Below are positions 16,983-25,943 of a stretch of 64,000 nucleotides of DNA, one piece after another. The DNA lies in the NCBI RefSeq assembly GCF_028657905.1, contig NZ_CP117782.1, forward strand, positions 2,852,001 through 2,916,000. The letters run 5' to 3'. Each line of letters starts with the position of its first letter. The first letter of the stretch is position 1. Position numbers and translations under genes: made by a program. The stretch is from Burkholderia sp. FERM BP-3421. GTDB lineage: Bacteria; Pseudomonadota; Gammaproteobacteria; Burkholderiales; Burkholderiaceae. The notes under the pieces were generated by a model. The model had not been told where the DNA came from and ran no database searches. It saw only the letters and a program-made list of their open reading frames with translations.

Positions 16983-17423
16983 ATGAGAGAAGAACTGCTG
17001 GCCACGGTCAACGACGAGCATGCGACGGTCGAGGCATTCGCCTCGCTGCTCGCCTATGAGGAAAAAGCGCTGACGACCCCGTCGCCGCTCGAGGCGCTGC
17101 CCGGAATCATCGAGCGCAAGAACGCGCTGATCGAGCAGCTGGCAAGCCTCGAACGCCGGCGCGACAGCCAGCTCGGCGCGCTCGGCTTCCCGGGCGGCAA
17201 GGCGGGCATGGATCAGGCGTCCGGGCAGGACGCCCGGCTCGCGGGCAGCTGGCAATTGCTCCAGCAATCGGCCGAGCGCGCGCAACGCGCCAATGCGAAC
17301 AACGGGATGCTGGTGCGCATCCGGATGGATTACAACGAACGCACGCTCGCGGTGCTGCGCGCGGTCCCCGAGCGGGCCGGCTTCTACGGCCCCGACGGCC
17401 GGGTCAGCGCCGCCACGCCCTGA
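16983..17423 (+). CDS. flgN: Flagellar export chaperone FlgN
   Basis: A protein of 146 residues, mostly alpha-helical and charged. Features of FlgN are an N-terminal helix MREELLATVNDEHATVEAFA, the IERKNALIEQLASLERRRDS segment and a C-terminal amphipathic end. FlgN binds FlgK and FlgL before export. It lies 75 bp after flgM and is probably on the same sigma-28 transcript. Confidence 0.92.
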   Translation: MREELLATVNDEHATVEAFASLLAYEEKALTTPSPLEALPGIIERKNALIEQLASLERRRDSQLGALGFPGGKAGMDQASGQDARLAGSWQLLQQSAERAQRANANNGMLVRIRMDYNERTLAVLRAVPERAGFYGPDGRVSAATP

Positions 17424-17432
17424 ATTTCCCCT

Positions 17433-17484
17433 GAAGCCCGAACCCGGGCTTCCCCCGATTCGATCAGACCGGGCCCGAGCCCGG
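17433..17484 (+). terminator. Two GC hairpins after flgN, weak terminator
   Basis: GAAGCCCG/CGGGCTTC (17433-17440 with 17445-17452) and CCGGGC/GCCCGG (17469-17474 with 17479-17484). No clear T-run follows either, so termination is uncertain. Confidence 0.35.
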
Positions 17485-17558
17485 CGTTTCCCGCGTCCTC
17501 CGATACAGCCATAGCCGTGCGGCCGCACGGCGCCAATAACAACGATTCGAGGGCAACC

Positions 17559-18902
17559 ATGACCCATGACTGTCGCATCCACGCGATCCGCCGCCGGTTC
17601 GCACTGACGGCGCTCGCCGTCGCCCTGCCGCTCGCGGCGCACGCCGCCGCCGCGCCCCCCGCCGAACCGCCGATGCCGACGGGCGACATGACGCTGTCGC
17701 CGTCCGGCCCGCTCGCGGCGCCGCCCGCCCCGGCCTCCGACGCGCTGCGCGCGGCCGGCCAGGGCAAGGACACCTACACCTACCTGCGCTGCTGGTATCG
17801 GATCAGCGACAGCGCGCTCGCGCCGAAGGCCACCTACGAGTGGGCGCGCGACCCGGGCAGCGGCGACTGGTACCGGGTGCCCGGCTACTGGTGGGCCGAC
17901 GGCATCACCCAATGGAAGAACATGTTCTTCAGTGCCGTCGCGCAGGAGACGCTCGCCGACGTATGCCGCCGCACGCTCGATGCGCGCGGGATCCGTCAGC
18001 CGCTGACCCAGGCGGTCGCGGCCAACAACGCGCTGTCGTTCAACCATACGATCTGGACGCTCGACGCCGCGCAGCAGCCGCCGCGCGCGAACAAGCTGAT
18101 CGTGTTCGGCGACAGCCTGTCCGATACGCAGAACATGTTCAACGCGAGCCAGTGGACGCTGCCGAACGGCTCGACCTGGCACGCGGGCCGCTTCAGCAAC
18201 GGGCCGGTGTGGGTCGAGTATCTGGCGCGCGCGCTCGGGCTGCCGATGTACAACTGGGCGATCGGCGGCGCGGCGACCGATCGCTACCTGGTCGTGCCGG
18301 GGCTGGTGCAGCAGGTGGATTCGTGGCGCGAGTACATGACGCGCGCGCCGGGCTACCGGGTCGAGAACACGCTGTTCGCGGTGTTCGCGGGCGGCAACGA
18401 TTTCGTGAACTACGGACGCACGCCCGAGCAGGCCGCCGACGCAGTGCGCACGAGCCTCGAACGGCTGACGGCGGCGGGGGCGCGGCGCATCCTGCTGCTG
18501 ACGCTGCCCGACGTCTCGCGCGCGCCGGTGTTCGCGACCCGCGACGACGCCACGCGCGTCGCCGCGCAGGTGCTGGACTACAACCGGCGGCTGGCCGAGA
18601 CGGCCGCCGCGCTGCGGACACGCTATGGCGCGACGCTGAAGCTCGAGGTGTTCGATGCGTACGCGCTGTTCGACGATCTGCTGAGCAACCCGACGCGGTA
18701 CGACTTCGACGATGCGCGGCACGCCTGCCTCGACATTCCGAAGCCGTCGTCGCTGACCTACATGGCCTCGCAGACACCGCGCGGCGACTGTCGCGATCCG
18801 GCGCGCTTCGTGTTCTGGGACACGCTGCACCCGGGCACGCGCACGCATGCGTGGCTCGCGGAGCGGATCGCGCCGGTCGTGCGCGACACGCTGATGGATT
18901 GA
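17559..18902 (+). CDS. Secreted GDSL (SGNH) lipase/esterase, thermolabile-haemolysin type
   Basis: A protein of 447 residues with a signal peptide (FALTALAVALPLAAHAAAA). The SGNH blocks are in order: LIVFGDSLSDT (nucleophile Ser186), a Gly in IGGAATD, the Asn in FAGGNDF, and DTLHPG near the end (Asp421, His424). The N-terminal 170 residues hold Trp/Tyr-rich sequence (YRVPGYWWADGITQW) seen in phospholipase/haemolysin members of the family. Likely an exported lipid or ester hydrolase; the substrate is unknown. The start at 17559 follows GAGGG. It follows flgN by 135 bp, but no functional link to flagella is shown. Confidence 0.85.
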   Translation: MTHDCRIHAIRRRFALTALAVALPLAAHAAAAPPAEPPMPTGDMTLSPSGPLAAPPAPASDALRAAGQGKDTYTYLRCWYRISDSALAPKATYEWARDPGSGDWYRVPGYWWADGITQWKNMFFSAVAQETLADVCRRTLDARGIRQPLTQAVAANNALSFNHTIWTLDAAQQPPRANKLIVFGDSLSDTQNMFNASQWTLPNGSTWHAGRFSNGPVWVEYLARALGLPMYNWAIGGAATDRYLVVPGLVQQVDSWREYMTRAPGYRVENTLFAVFAGGNDFVNYGRTPEQAADAVRTSLERLTAAGARRILLLTLPDVSRAPVFATRDDATRVAAQVLDYNRRLAETAAALRTRYGATLKLEVFDAYALFDDLLSNPTRYDFDDARHACLDIPKPSSLTYMASQTPRGDCRDPARFVFWDTLHPGTRTHAWLAERIAPVVRDTLMD

Positions 18903-18910
18903 AGCGGCGC

Positions 18911-18951
18911 GGGACGAGGGTGGCGGCCGGGACGGTCGTCACCCTCGTCCC
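18911..18951. terminator. Strong 12-bp hairpin after the GDSL lipase gene
   Basis: GGGACGAGGGTG (18911-18922) is perfectly complementary to 18940-18951 across a 17-nt loop. There is no T-run. It lies between the convergent lipase and cca genes and may end or protect both transcripts. Confidence 0.4.
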
Positions 18952-19068
18952 GGGGCGGCGGCGGCCGGCGCGCCGCCCCGTCGGGCAGCACACCTCATGC
19001 GCCCGGCCCGCGCGCCTCGGACACCGACGCGCCACCGCTCGAACACGCCGGCCCCGGTCCGACGCGCG

Positions 19069-20313
19069 CTACGCCGCCTCCATCCCCAACGCCTGCGCCA
19101 CCGCGCGCACCCGCGCGGCGTGCACGGCCTCCTTGATCCGCGCCGCCTCGCCCGCGTGCTCGCGCGCGACCGCGCCCGCATCCACCGCGCGCGCCGCGAC
19201 GAGCGCGAGGCGCAGCCGCTCGGCCTGCGGATACGGCCGCGTCTCGAAGCCGAGCCGGCCGCGCGCATCGGATTCGCTCGCCTGCAGCGCCTCGGCGAAA
19301 CGCGCGGGCTTGCGCAACGCGTCGGCGCGCTCGAGCAGCCGCACCAGCGCCGCCGCGCCCATCTCCATCACGCGATGCAGATTGCCGTGCTCGCGCGCGA
19401 CGAGCACCGCCAGATCGCGGCACTCGTTCGGCACCCGCAGACGCTCGCACAGCGGTTGCAGCAGGTCGACGCTGCGCCCTTCGTGGCCGAGATGGCGCGG
19501 CAGCACGTCGGCGGGCGTGGTCGCCTTGCCGAGATCGTGGGTCAGCGCCGCAAAGCGCACCGGCAGCGAATAGCCGTGCTTGGCCGCATGGTCGATCACC
19601 ATCATCACGTGCACGCCCGTATCGACTTCCGGATGGTAGTCGGCGCGCTGGGGCACGCCGAACAGCGCATCGACCTCGGGCAGAATGCGCGCGAGCGCGC
19701 CGCATTCGCGCAGCACCGCGAACATCCGCGACGGCCGCGCCTCCATCAGGCCGCGCGCGACCTCCTGCCAGACCCGTTCCGGCACGAGCGCGTCGACCTC
19801 GCCCGCCGCGACCATCGCGCGCATCAGCGCGAGCGTGTCGGGCGCGACCGTGAACGCGGCGAAGCGCGCGGCGAAGCGGGCCACCCGCAGGATCCGCACC
19901 GGGTCCTCGACGAACGCGGGCCCCACGTGGCGGAACAGCCGCGCGCGCAGATCCGCCTGCCCGCCGTACGGATCGATGACCGGCCCGATCAGCTGACCGT
20001 CCGGGCTCAGCTCGCGCGCCATCGCGTTGATCGTCAGGTCGCGGCGCGCGAGATCCTCGTCGAGCGTCACGTCCGGCGCGAAGTGGAACTGGAAGCCGTG
20101 ATAGCCGGCCGCCGTCTTGCGCTCGGTGCGCGCGAGCGCGTATTCCTCGTGGGTCGTCGGATGCAGGAACACCGGGAAATCCTTGCCCACCGGCTTGAAG
20201 CCCTGCGCCGCCATCTGCTCGGGCGTCGCGCCCACGACCACGTAGTCGCGGTCCTGCACCGGCACGCCGAGCAGTTCGTCGCGGATCGCGCCGCCGACTG
20301 CATAGAGGTTCAT
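19069..20313 (-). CDS. cca: CCA-adding tRNA nucleotidyltransferase with HD domain
   Basis: A protein of 414 residues. The nucleotidyltransferase motif is YAVGGAIRDELLGVPVQDRD with catalytic Asp21 and Asp23. Motif B is DEDLARRDLTINAMA and the EDPVRILRVARFAARF motif follows. A C-terminal HD phosphohydrolase domain is shown by ALTHDLGK and LLVAREHG-like segments. It adds or repairs the 3' CCA of tRNAs. Length matches the enteric-type enzyme with an HD domain. The start ATG overlaps the stop of the upstream GST gene by 4 bp, so the two are coupled. Confidence 0.96.
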   Translation of the reverse strand: MNLYAVGGAIRDELLGVPVQDRDYVVVGATPEQMAAQGFKPVGKDFPVFLHPTTHEEYALARTERKTAAGYHGFQFHFAPDVTLDEDLARRDLTINAMARELSPDGQLIGPVIDPYGGQADLRARLFRHVGPAFVEDPVRILRVARFAARFAAFTVAPDTLALMRAMVAAGEVDALVPERVWQEVARGLMEARPSRMFAVLRECGALARILPEVDALFGVPQRADYHPEVDTGVHVMMVIDHAAKHGYSLPVRFAALTHDLGKATTPADVLPRHLGHEGRSVDLLQPLCERLRVPNECRDLAVLVAREHGNLHRVMEMGAAALVRLLERADALRKPARFAEALQASESDARGRLGFETRPYPQAERLRLALVAARAVDAGAVAREHAGEAARIKEAVHAARVRAVAQALGMEAA

Positions 20314-20957
20314 GCCGGGCCGCCGTACAGATCGATCTGGTGGGTCTCGCGCCGCGACGCGTCGATCCACGCCGCCACCGCCGGCAGCGCCGTGACGCGC
20401 GCCGCATATGCGGCCGCCTCGGGCGACAGCGGCGTCGCGTAGGTGTTGAAGCGCAGCACGACGGGCGCGTACATCGCGTCCGCGATCGAGAACGCGCCGA
20501 ACAGGAACGGGCCGCCCGACGCCGCGATGCATTCGCGCCACAGCGCGTCGATGCGCGCGATGTCGGCCTGCGCGGCGCGCGTCGGCGTGCGTCCCGGCAC
20601 CGTCTCGCGCACGTTGAGCGGCAGCTCGTCGCGCAGCGCGCCGAAGCCCGCGTGCATCTCGGCCGCGACGCTGCGCGCCCGCGCGCGCACGGCGGCGTCG
20701 CGCGGCCACAGCGCATGCTGCGGGAAGCGCTCGGCCAGGGTCTCCGCGATCGCGAGCGAATCCCAGATCGCGCCGAGCGCGTCGTCGACGAGGCACGGCA
20801 CCTTGCCCGACGGCGAATAGGCGCGGATCCGCGCGGCGGTGTCGTCGCGCCGCAGCTCGATCAGCACTTCCTCGAACGGGATGTCGAAGTGCGCGAGCAG
20901 GACCCAGGGCCGCATCGACCACGACGAATAGTTCTTGTCTCCGATGATGAGTTTCAT
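20310..20957 (-). CDS. Glutathione S-transferase family protein
   Basis: A protein of 215 residues. The N-terminal thioredoxin-like domain (MKLIIGDKNYSSWSMRPWVL) carries a Ser-Ser near the usual catalytic site, and SGKVPCLVDD holds the cis-proline. IWDSLAIAETLAERFP is the glutathione gamma-glutamyl contact region. The C-terminal helical domain has the family hydrophobic core with SIADAMYAPV. Substrate unknown. It overlaps cca by 4 bp. Confidence 0.9.
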   Translation of the reverse strand: MKLIIGDKNYSSWSMRPWVLLAHFDIPFEEVLIELRRDDTAARIRAYSPSGKVPCLVDDALGAIWDSLAIAETLAERFPQHALWPRDAAVRARARSVAAEMHAGFGALRDELPLNVRETVPGRTPTRAAQADIARIDALWRECIAASGGPFLFGAFSIADAMYAPVVLRFNTYATPLSPEAAAYAARVTALPAVAAWIDASRRETHQIDLYGGPA

Positions 20958-21025
20958 GAGGCTTCCAGGTGCGTGAAAAATGGATAACGAAACCAATGGG
21001 TGCGACGCGGGGCGCCGCGCCCGGC

Positions 21026-21991
21026 TCAACGCCGCGCGCGCCACGCGTCGAAGCGGGAACGCGCCGCGCGCTCGTCCAGATAGGCGGGCGCGACGCTCTC
21101 GAGGCTCGCGGGGCGCAGCGCCAGCTCGGGCGCGAGCGGGCCGCTCAGCACGTTCGGCACGCGCATCGATGCGAGATTGTCGCGCGTGATCACGGGCTCG
21201 CCCGGCAGATGCTCGAATGCGAACGCCTGCCAGCGCGCGAGCGTGTCGGGCAGCCGCACGATGCGCGCCCAGCGGCCCGCGAGCAGGCCGCAGTAGCGCA
21301 CCAGCTGTTCGAGCGTATAGACGGCGGGACCGCCCAGCTCATAGGTCCGGCCGCGCGCCGCCTCGAGTCCGAGCGCGGTGACGAGCGCCTGCGCGACATC
21401 GCCAACGTAGACCGGCTGGAACAAGGCGTCGGGCATCGCGAGCGGCAGGATCGGCAGGCTGCGCTGCAGGCGCGTGAAGGTGGTCAGGAACGCATCGCCG
21501 GGCCCGAACACGACGGACGGACGAAACACGGTCGCCGCGATCCCGCCCGCCGCCGCCTCGGCATGCAGCGCGACCTCGCCGTCGCCCTTCGAGCGCAGGT
21601 ACATGCTCGGTCCGCGCGGATCGGCGCCGAGCGCGCTCACGTGCAGCAGGCGGGGCACGCCGACCTGCGCGCAGGCGGCCGCGAACGCGCCCGGCAGCGC
21701 GACGTGCAGGCGCGCGAAGCGCTCGCCGTAGGGCGCGCCGGACCCGCCATGCAACACGCCGACCAGATTGACGGCGGCGCGCGCGCCGGCGACGAAGCGC
21801 GCGAGCGCGCGCACCTCCAGGCCGTCCAGCTCGACGATCTCGATGGGCAGCATCGCCAGGTGGCGCGCGTGCTCGCGCCGCCGCACGCCGAGCCGCACAT
21901 GCGCGCCCGCCGCGACCAGCGCGCTGACGAGCCGGCTGCCGACGAACCCGGTGCCGCCCAGCACCGCGACGGGATGTGCGTGCATGGTCAT
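21026..21991 (-). CDS. Atypical short-chain dehydrogenase / NAD(P)-dependent epimerase-like protein (NDUFA9-like)
   Basis: A protein of 321 residues. The N-terminal Rossmann motif is VAVLGGTGFVGSRLV (GxxGxxG). Further family segments are HVSALGADPRGPSMYLRSKG (the YxxxK position) and VFRPSVVFGPGDAF. The pattern fits atypical SDRs related to complex I subunit NDUFA9. The substrate is not known. An in-frame ATG two codons later (21985) is also possible. It is 68 bp upstream of the GST gene and may be co-transcribed. Confidence 0.85.
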   Translation of the reverse strand: MTMHAHPVAVLGGTGFVGSRLVSALVAAGAHVRLGVRRREHARHLAMLPIEIVELDGLEVRALARFVAGARAAVNLVGVLHGGSGAPYGERFARLHVALPGAFAAACAQVGVPRLLHVSALGADPRGPSMYLRSKGDGEVALHAEAAAGGIAATVFRPSVVFGPGDAFLTTFTRLQRSLPILPLAMPDALFQPVYVGDVAQALVTALGLEAARGRTYELGGPAVYTLEQLVRYCGLLAGRWARIVRLPDTLARWQAFAFEHLPGEPVITRDNLASMRVPNVLSGPLAPELALRPASLESVAPAYLDERAARSRFDAWRARR

Positions 21992-22044
21992 GACCTGCGA
22001 AAACCGCCTGCCGCCTCAGGCGCGGCAGGCCGGCGAAACGATGG

Positions 22045-24000
22045 CTAGGGCGCGATGAAGCCCAGCCGCGCCTTCAGCGACTGCGGCTTGCCTTCGAACA
22101 GCGCCGCGTAATACGTGGTGTTGGACAGCACGTTCTTCACGTAGTCGCGGGTCTCGTTGAACGGGATCGTCTCCGCGAAGATCGCGCCTTCCACCGGCTG
22201 CACGAGCACCTGCCGCCACTGCCGCGGGCGGCCCGGCCCGGCGTTGTAGCCGGCCGTCGCGAGCACCGCGGAGTTGTCGAACTTCTGGTAGATATCCGAC
22301 AGATACCAGGTGCCGAGCTGGATGTTGGTGTCGATGTCGTGCATCTGCGCGCGCGACACGGCGCCGAGCCCGAGCTTCTTCGCGACCAGCTGCGCGGTGG
22401 CCGGCATCAGCTGCATCAGGCCGCCCGCGCCCACCGACGAACGCGCATTGGTGATGAAGCGCGATTCCTGCCGGATCAGCCCGTACGCCCATTCGACATC
22501 GAGCCCGTTGCCCTGCGCGTAGCGCTCGACGATGCTGCGGTACGGCGACGGATAGCGCAGCGTGAAGTCGTGCTCGACCTTGGTGCGGTCGGCGGTGTTG
22601 ACCGTGCGGTCGAGCAGGTCGACGCGCTTGCCGTATTCGGCCGCGGCGAGCAGTTGGCGATCGGTCATGCCGCGCAGCGGCCAGTTCCATTCGCGATTGC
22701 CTTCGAGGCGCAGGTTCAGCGCATAGAAACGCTGCGCGAGCGCGAAGCCCGGCACCTTGCTCATCTCGCTGATCTCGGCGTCGGTCACCGTGGTGCGCGG
22801 CGGGATCTCGGTCTTCTGGCCCAGTTCCTCGCCCGCCAGCTGGCCGTAGAAGTTGAACTGACCGGCGATCTGTTCGAATTCCTGGTTCGCCTTCAGCGTG
22901 TCGCCGCTGCGCTTGAGCGCGCGCGCATGCCAGTAGATCCAGGTCGGCTGGGCGCGCAGCGCATCGGGCATCTGCTCGATCGACCAGCGCACCATCGGCC
23001 AATCGCCGACCAGCAGCGCGCTGCGGGTGCGCCACTCGTACGCGCCGGTCGACAACGACGCGTCCTTCGATTTCTGGTACCAGAGCGCGGCCTGCGGCAG
23101 CCGCTTCAGCGCGGCCTGATAGCCGATCGCGCCCCAGGCGGTCGCCTGCTCCGCGTTGTTGAGCGACGCCGCGACCGAGGTCAGCGAGCCCGCCGCCGCG
23201 TCCGGATCGTTGCGCGCCATGCGCATGATCGCGAGCAGCGCGAGCTGCCGCGAAGCCGGATCGCTGCCGACGCCGCGCGCCAGATACAGCGGCGGCGCGC
23301 TGGTGGCCTGGTCGAAGCCGGCCGGGCGCGGGCCCAGCGCGTCGACCAGCTTGCCGCCGAGGGTCGTGTAGTTCTGCTCGTACGCGGCGCGCACCTGCGC
23401 CCACACGTCGTCGCTCGAGAACTGCTGGTTGACCGACAGCGCGGTGACCAGGTCGACGCACGCGTCGCCGTAATACTTGGGCTCGACGAGCAGCGCGCGC
23501 GCCGCGTCCGCGACGTTCTCGCCGCGCGACGCGCGCGATTCGAGCGCGTAGCACTTGACCTGGGTGTCGTCGTCGAGCACGAAGCGCTTGTACTGGTCGT
23601 CGAAGTTGCGCCAGTCGTGGCGCGCGCCGAGCACCAGCAGGTAGTCGTTGCGCAGCCGGTCGGCGATCGCCTGGCCGTCGTAGCGCGCAAGGAACGACAG
23701 CACCGGCGCGTCCGGCGCGTCGGGCCGCGCGCGGCCGCTCGAATCGAACAATTGCGGCTTGATCTGGAAATACTCGACGTAGGACTGCGCCGGATAGTTC
23801 GGCAGCAGCGCGGCGAGCTGCGCGGCGCGCGCGGGATCGTTCCTGCGCGCGGCTTCGCGCAGCTGCACGAAGGTCTGGTCGTCGCCCGAGGTGGCGTCGT
23901 CGGCGGACTGCGCGGCGCAGGAGACCGTCCCCGCGGTCAACACCGCGGCGACGAAGCTCATCAGGGCCGCGCGATATACTCGAAAAAAGCTGGTCGACAT
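22045..24000 (-). CDS. slt: Soluble lytic murein transglycosylase (Slt70 type)
   Basis: A protein of 651 residues with a signal peptide (ALMSFVAAVLTAGTVSCAAQ). A long alpha-helical superhelical domain spans about 40-450. A C-terminal goose-lysozyme-like SLT domain follows. The segment WAYGLIRQESRFITNARSS holds the catalytic Glu, followed by VGAGGLMQLMPATAQ and LATAGYNAGPGRPRQW. It cleaves peptidoglycan glycan strands to anhydro-muropeptides in the periplasm. The start at 24000 is chosen so that the signal peptide sits at the N-terminus. It is divergent from the cyclo-ligase gene with only 8 bp between start codons. Confidence 0.94.
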   Translation of the reverse strand: MSTSFFRVYRAALMSFVAAVLTAGTVSCAAQSADDATSGDDQTFVQLREAARRNDPARAAQLAALLPNYPAQSYVEYFQIKPQLFDSSGRARPDAPDAPVLSFLARYDGQAIADRLRNDYLLVLGARHDWRNFDDQYKRFVLDDDTQVKCYALESRASRGENVADAARALLVEPKYYGDACVDLVTALSVNQQFSSDDVWAQVRAAYEQNYTTLGGKLVDALGPRPAGFDQATSAPPLYLARGVGSDPASRQLALLAIMRMARNDPDAAAGSLTSVAASLNNAEQATAWGAIGYQAALKRLPQAALWYQKSKDASLSTGAYEWRTRSALLVGDWPMVRWSIEQMPDALRAQPTWIYWHARALKRSGDTLKANQEFEQIAGQFNFYGQLAGEELGQKTEIPPRTTVTDAEISEMSKVPGFALAQRFYALNLRLEGNREWNWPLRGMTDRQLLAAAEYGKRVDLLDRTVNTADRTKVEHDFTLRYPSPYRSIVERYAQGNGLDVEWAYGLIRQESRFITNARSSVGAGGLMQLMPATAQLVAKKLGLGAVSRAQMHDIDTNIQLGTWYLSDIYQKFDNSAVLATAGYNAGPGRPRQWRQVLVQPVEGAIFAETIPFNETRDYVKNVLSNTTYYAALFEGKPQSLKARLGFIAP

Positions 24001-24008
24001 CGTTTTGA

Positions 24009-24617
24009 ATGGAGCACGAAGTGAGCGAAAGCATAGCACGCCCCCCCGCCGCGAACGCGAAGCAGGCGCTGCGCAAAACGCTTGCCGCCGCCCGCCGCGA
24101 CGCGGCCGCCGCGCCGCTTGCCGACGCCGCGCTCGCCCGGCGGCTGCGCGCGCTGCTCGATGCCCAGCCGGCGCGCACGCTCGGCTTCTACTGGCCCCTC
24201 GCGGGCGAGTTCGACGCGCGCCCGACGGTGTCCGACTGGCTCGCCGCCGACGCCCGCCGGCACGCCGCGCTGCCGGTGATCGAGACGCCCCACGCGCCGC
24301 TCGCGTTCCATGCCTGGGCGCCCGGCGCGCCGATGCGCGAGGGCCATCACCGGATCCCCGAGCCGGCCGCGGGCGCGCCGCTCGTGCCGGAGCTGCTGCT
24401 GATTCCCTGCGTGGGCTTCGACGAGGCGGGCTACCGGCTCGGCTACGGCGGCGGCTACTACGACCGCACGCTCGCGGCCTGGCCCGGCGCCGCCCCGCCC
24501 GTCACGCTCGGCGTGGCCTACGACGCCTGCGGCGTGGCCGCGCTGCCGCGCGATGCGCACGACCGGCCGCTCGACTGGATCGTCACCGACGCGCGCACGC
24601 TGCGGCGCGCCGGCTGA
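24009..24617 (+). CDS. fau: 5-formyltetrahydrofolate cyclo-ligase
   Basis: A protein of 202 residues. The family signature is LLIPCVGFDEAGYRLGYGGG followed by YYDRTL, with the N-terminal KQALRKTLAAARRD binding region. It converts 5-formyl-THF plus ATP to 5,10-methenyl-THF in folate metabolism. A GTG at 24021 is an alternative start that would widen the gap to slt to 20 bp. It ends 7 bp from the convergent MarR-like gene. Confidence 0.93.
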   Translation: MEHEVSESIARPPAANAKQALRKTLAAARRDAAAAPLADAALARRLRALLDAQPARTLGFYWPLAGEFDARPTVSDWLAADARRHAALPVIETPHAPLAFHAWAPGAPMREGHHRIPEPAAGAPLVPELLLIPCVGFDEAGYRLGYGGGYYDRTLAAWPGAAPPVTLGVAYDACGVAALPRDAHDRPLDWIVTDARTLRRAG

Positions 24618-24624
24618 CGCGCGG

Positions 24625-25137
24625 CTACAGCGACGCCGCCGCGCGCGCGGCCGTGTCGTAGAGGCCCGAGGCGTTGCGCAAAAGCTGCGCGGATTCGCCG
24701 ATCTGCTCGTTGGTCAGGCCGCTTTCCTTGAGCGTCTCGATCAGGCAATGCTCGCGCACCTCGCGATACTTGAGGCACAGGTCGCGACCGGCCGGGGTGG
24801 CCGAGAAGAACACCTCCTTGCCGGTCTTTTCGCTTTTTACATACCCTCGGGCCACAAGTTTCTTGAGGGCGTAGGTCGCGACATGCGTATCCTCGATATT
24901 GAGGACGAAGCAGATGTCCGCGAGCTTCTTCTTGCGCTCGCGGTGGCTCACGTGATGCAGCAGCGACACCTCGACCGCCGTCATGTCCTTCGCGCCCGCG
25001 GCCGCCATGCACCTCACCATCCAGCGGTTGAATGCGTTGCTCGCCATGATGAGGCCATATTCCAGCTCGGATAATTCCGCGCTGGACTCGGAGACGAGAT
25101 GTTCGGAAGACACGATCTTGGTCGGTGCGCGCTGCAT
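24625..25137 (-). CDS. MarR-like winged-helix transcriptional regulator
   Basis: A protein of 170 residues. A winged helix runs from about residue 50 to 120: VEVSLLHHVSHRERKKKLAD, then the recognition-helix region VLNIEDTHVATYALKKLVARG and a wing KSEKTGKEVFFSATPAG. It resembles the predicted MarR-related regulators of the COG5631 type. Its C-terminus is helical and suited to dimerisation. No ligand or target is evident. The pxp operon lies on the other side of its promoter region and is a possible but unproven target. Confidence 0.8.
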   Translation of the reverse strand: MQRAPTKIVSSEHLVSESSAELSELEYGLIMASNAFNRWMVRCMAAAGAKDMTAVEVSLLHHVSHRERKKKLADICFVLNIEDTHVATYALKKLVARGYVKSEKTGKEVFFSATPAGRDLCLKYREVREHCLIETLKESGLTNEQIGESAQLLRNASGLYDTAARAAASL

Positions 25138-25286
25138 GGCGGAAACAATCCGGCTCGGGTCGAAGGTGAGCCGCAGTGTACGCCAGAACCCCCGCGCCGC
25201 CTGCTCCGCAAAAACGCTTATTGAGAAGTTATCGACATTTTATTGACAATGTATTCTTGATCGATGCCCTGCCGCATCCTGGACCG

Positions 25287-25943
25287 ATGACCACACCCCG
25301 CCTCTATCCGCTCGGCGATTCCGCGCTGGTCTGCGAAACGCCTCCGCCCGCGACCCTGGACTGCCAGCGCCGCATCTGGGCCGTCGCCGACACCGCGCGC
25401 GGCTGGCCGCACGTCGTCGACGTCGTGCCGGGCATGAACAACCTGACCATTGTGTTCGACCCGCTCGCCACCTCCGCCGACGCGCTGCTGCCGCTGCTGC
25501 AGGCGGCCTGGGACGCGCCCGGCGACCTCGCGGACGACGGCCGCGAGGTCGAGATCCCGGTGGAATACGGCGGCGCATCCGGCCCCGATCTCGACGCGGT
25601 CGCCGCGCATACCGGGCTGTCGGCCGACGAAGTCGTGCGGCGTCACGCGGCCGGCCGCTACGTGGTGTTCTTCCTCGGCTTCCAGCCGGGCTTCAGCTAC
25701 CTGGGCGGGCTCGAACCGGCGCTCCACACGCCGCGCCGCGCCGCGCCGCGGCTCGAAGTGCCGGCCGGCTCGGTCGGCATCGGCGGCGCGCAGACCGGCA
25801 TCTACCCGGCCGCCGCGCCGGGCGGCTGGCAATTGATCGGCCGCACCCGGCTGCCGCTGTTCGACCCGGCGCAGACGCCGCCCACCTTGCTGCGGCCGGG
25901 CGACCGGGTCCGCTTCACGATCGCGGAGGGCCCCCGCCGATGA
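25287..25943 (+). CDS. pxpB: 5-oxoprolinase subunit PxpB (KipI family)
   Basis: A protein of 218 residues. Segments typical of the KipI/AHS1 domain are RLYPLGDSALVCE, VVPGMNNLTIVFDP, FFLGFQPGFSYLGGL and LEVPAGSVGIGGAQTGIYP. With PxpA and PxpC it forms the ATP-dependent 5-oxoprolinase that returns 5-oxoproline (pyroglutamate) to glutamate. The ATG at 25287 fits the domain start. The stop overlaps the pxpC start by 4 bp (ATGA). Confidence 0.93.
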   Translation: MTTPRLYPLGDSALVCETPPPATLDCQRRIWAVADTARGWPHVVDVVPGMNNLTIVFDPLATSADALLPLLQAAWDAPGDLADDGREVEIPVEYGGASGPDLDAVAAHTGLSADEVVRRHAAGRYVVFFLGFQPGFSYLGGLEPALHTPRRAAPRLEVPAGSVGIGGAQTGIYPAAAPGGWQLIGRTRLPLFDPAQTPPTLLRPGDRVRFTIAEGPRR

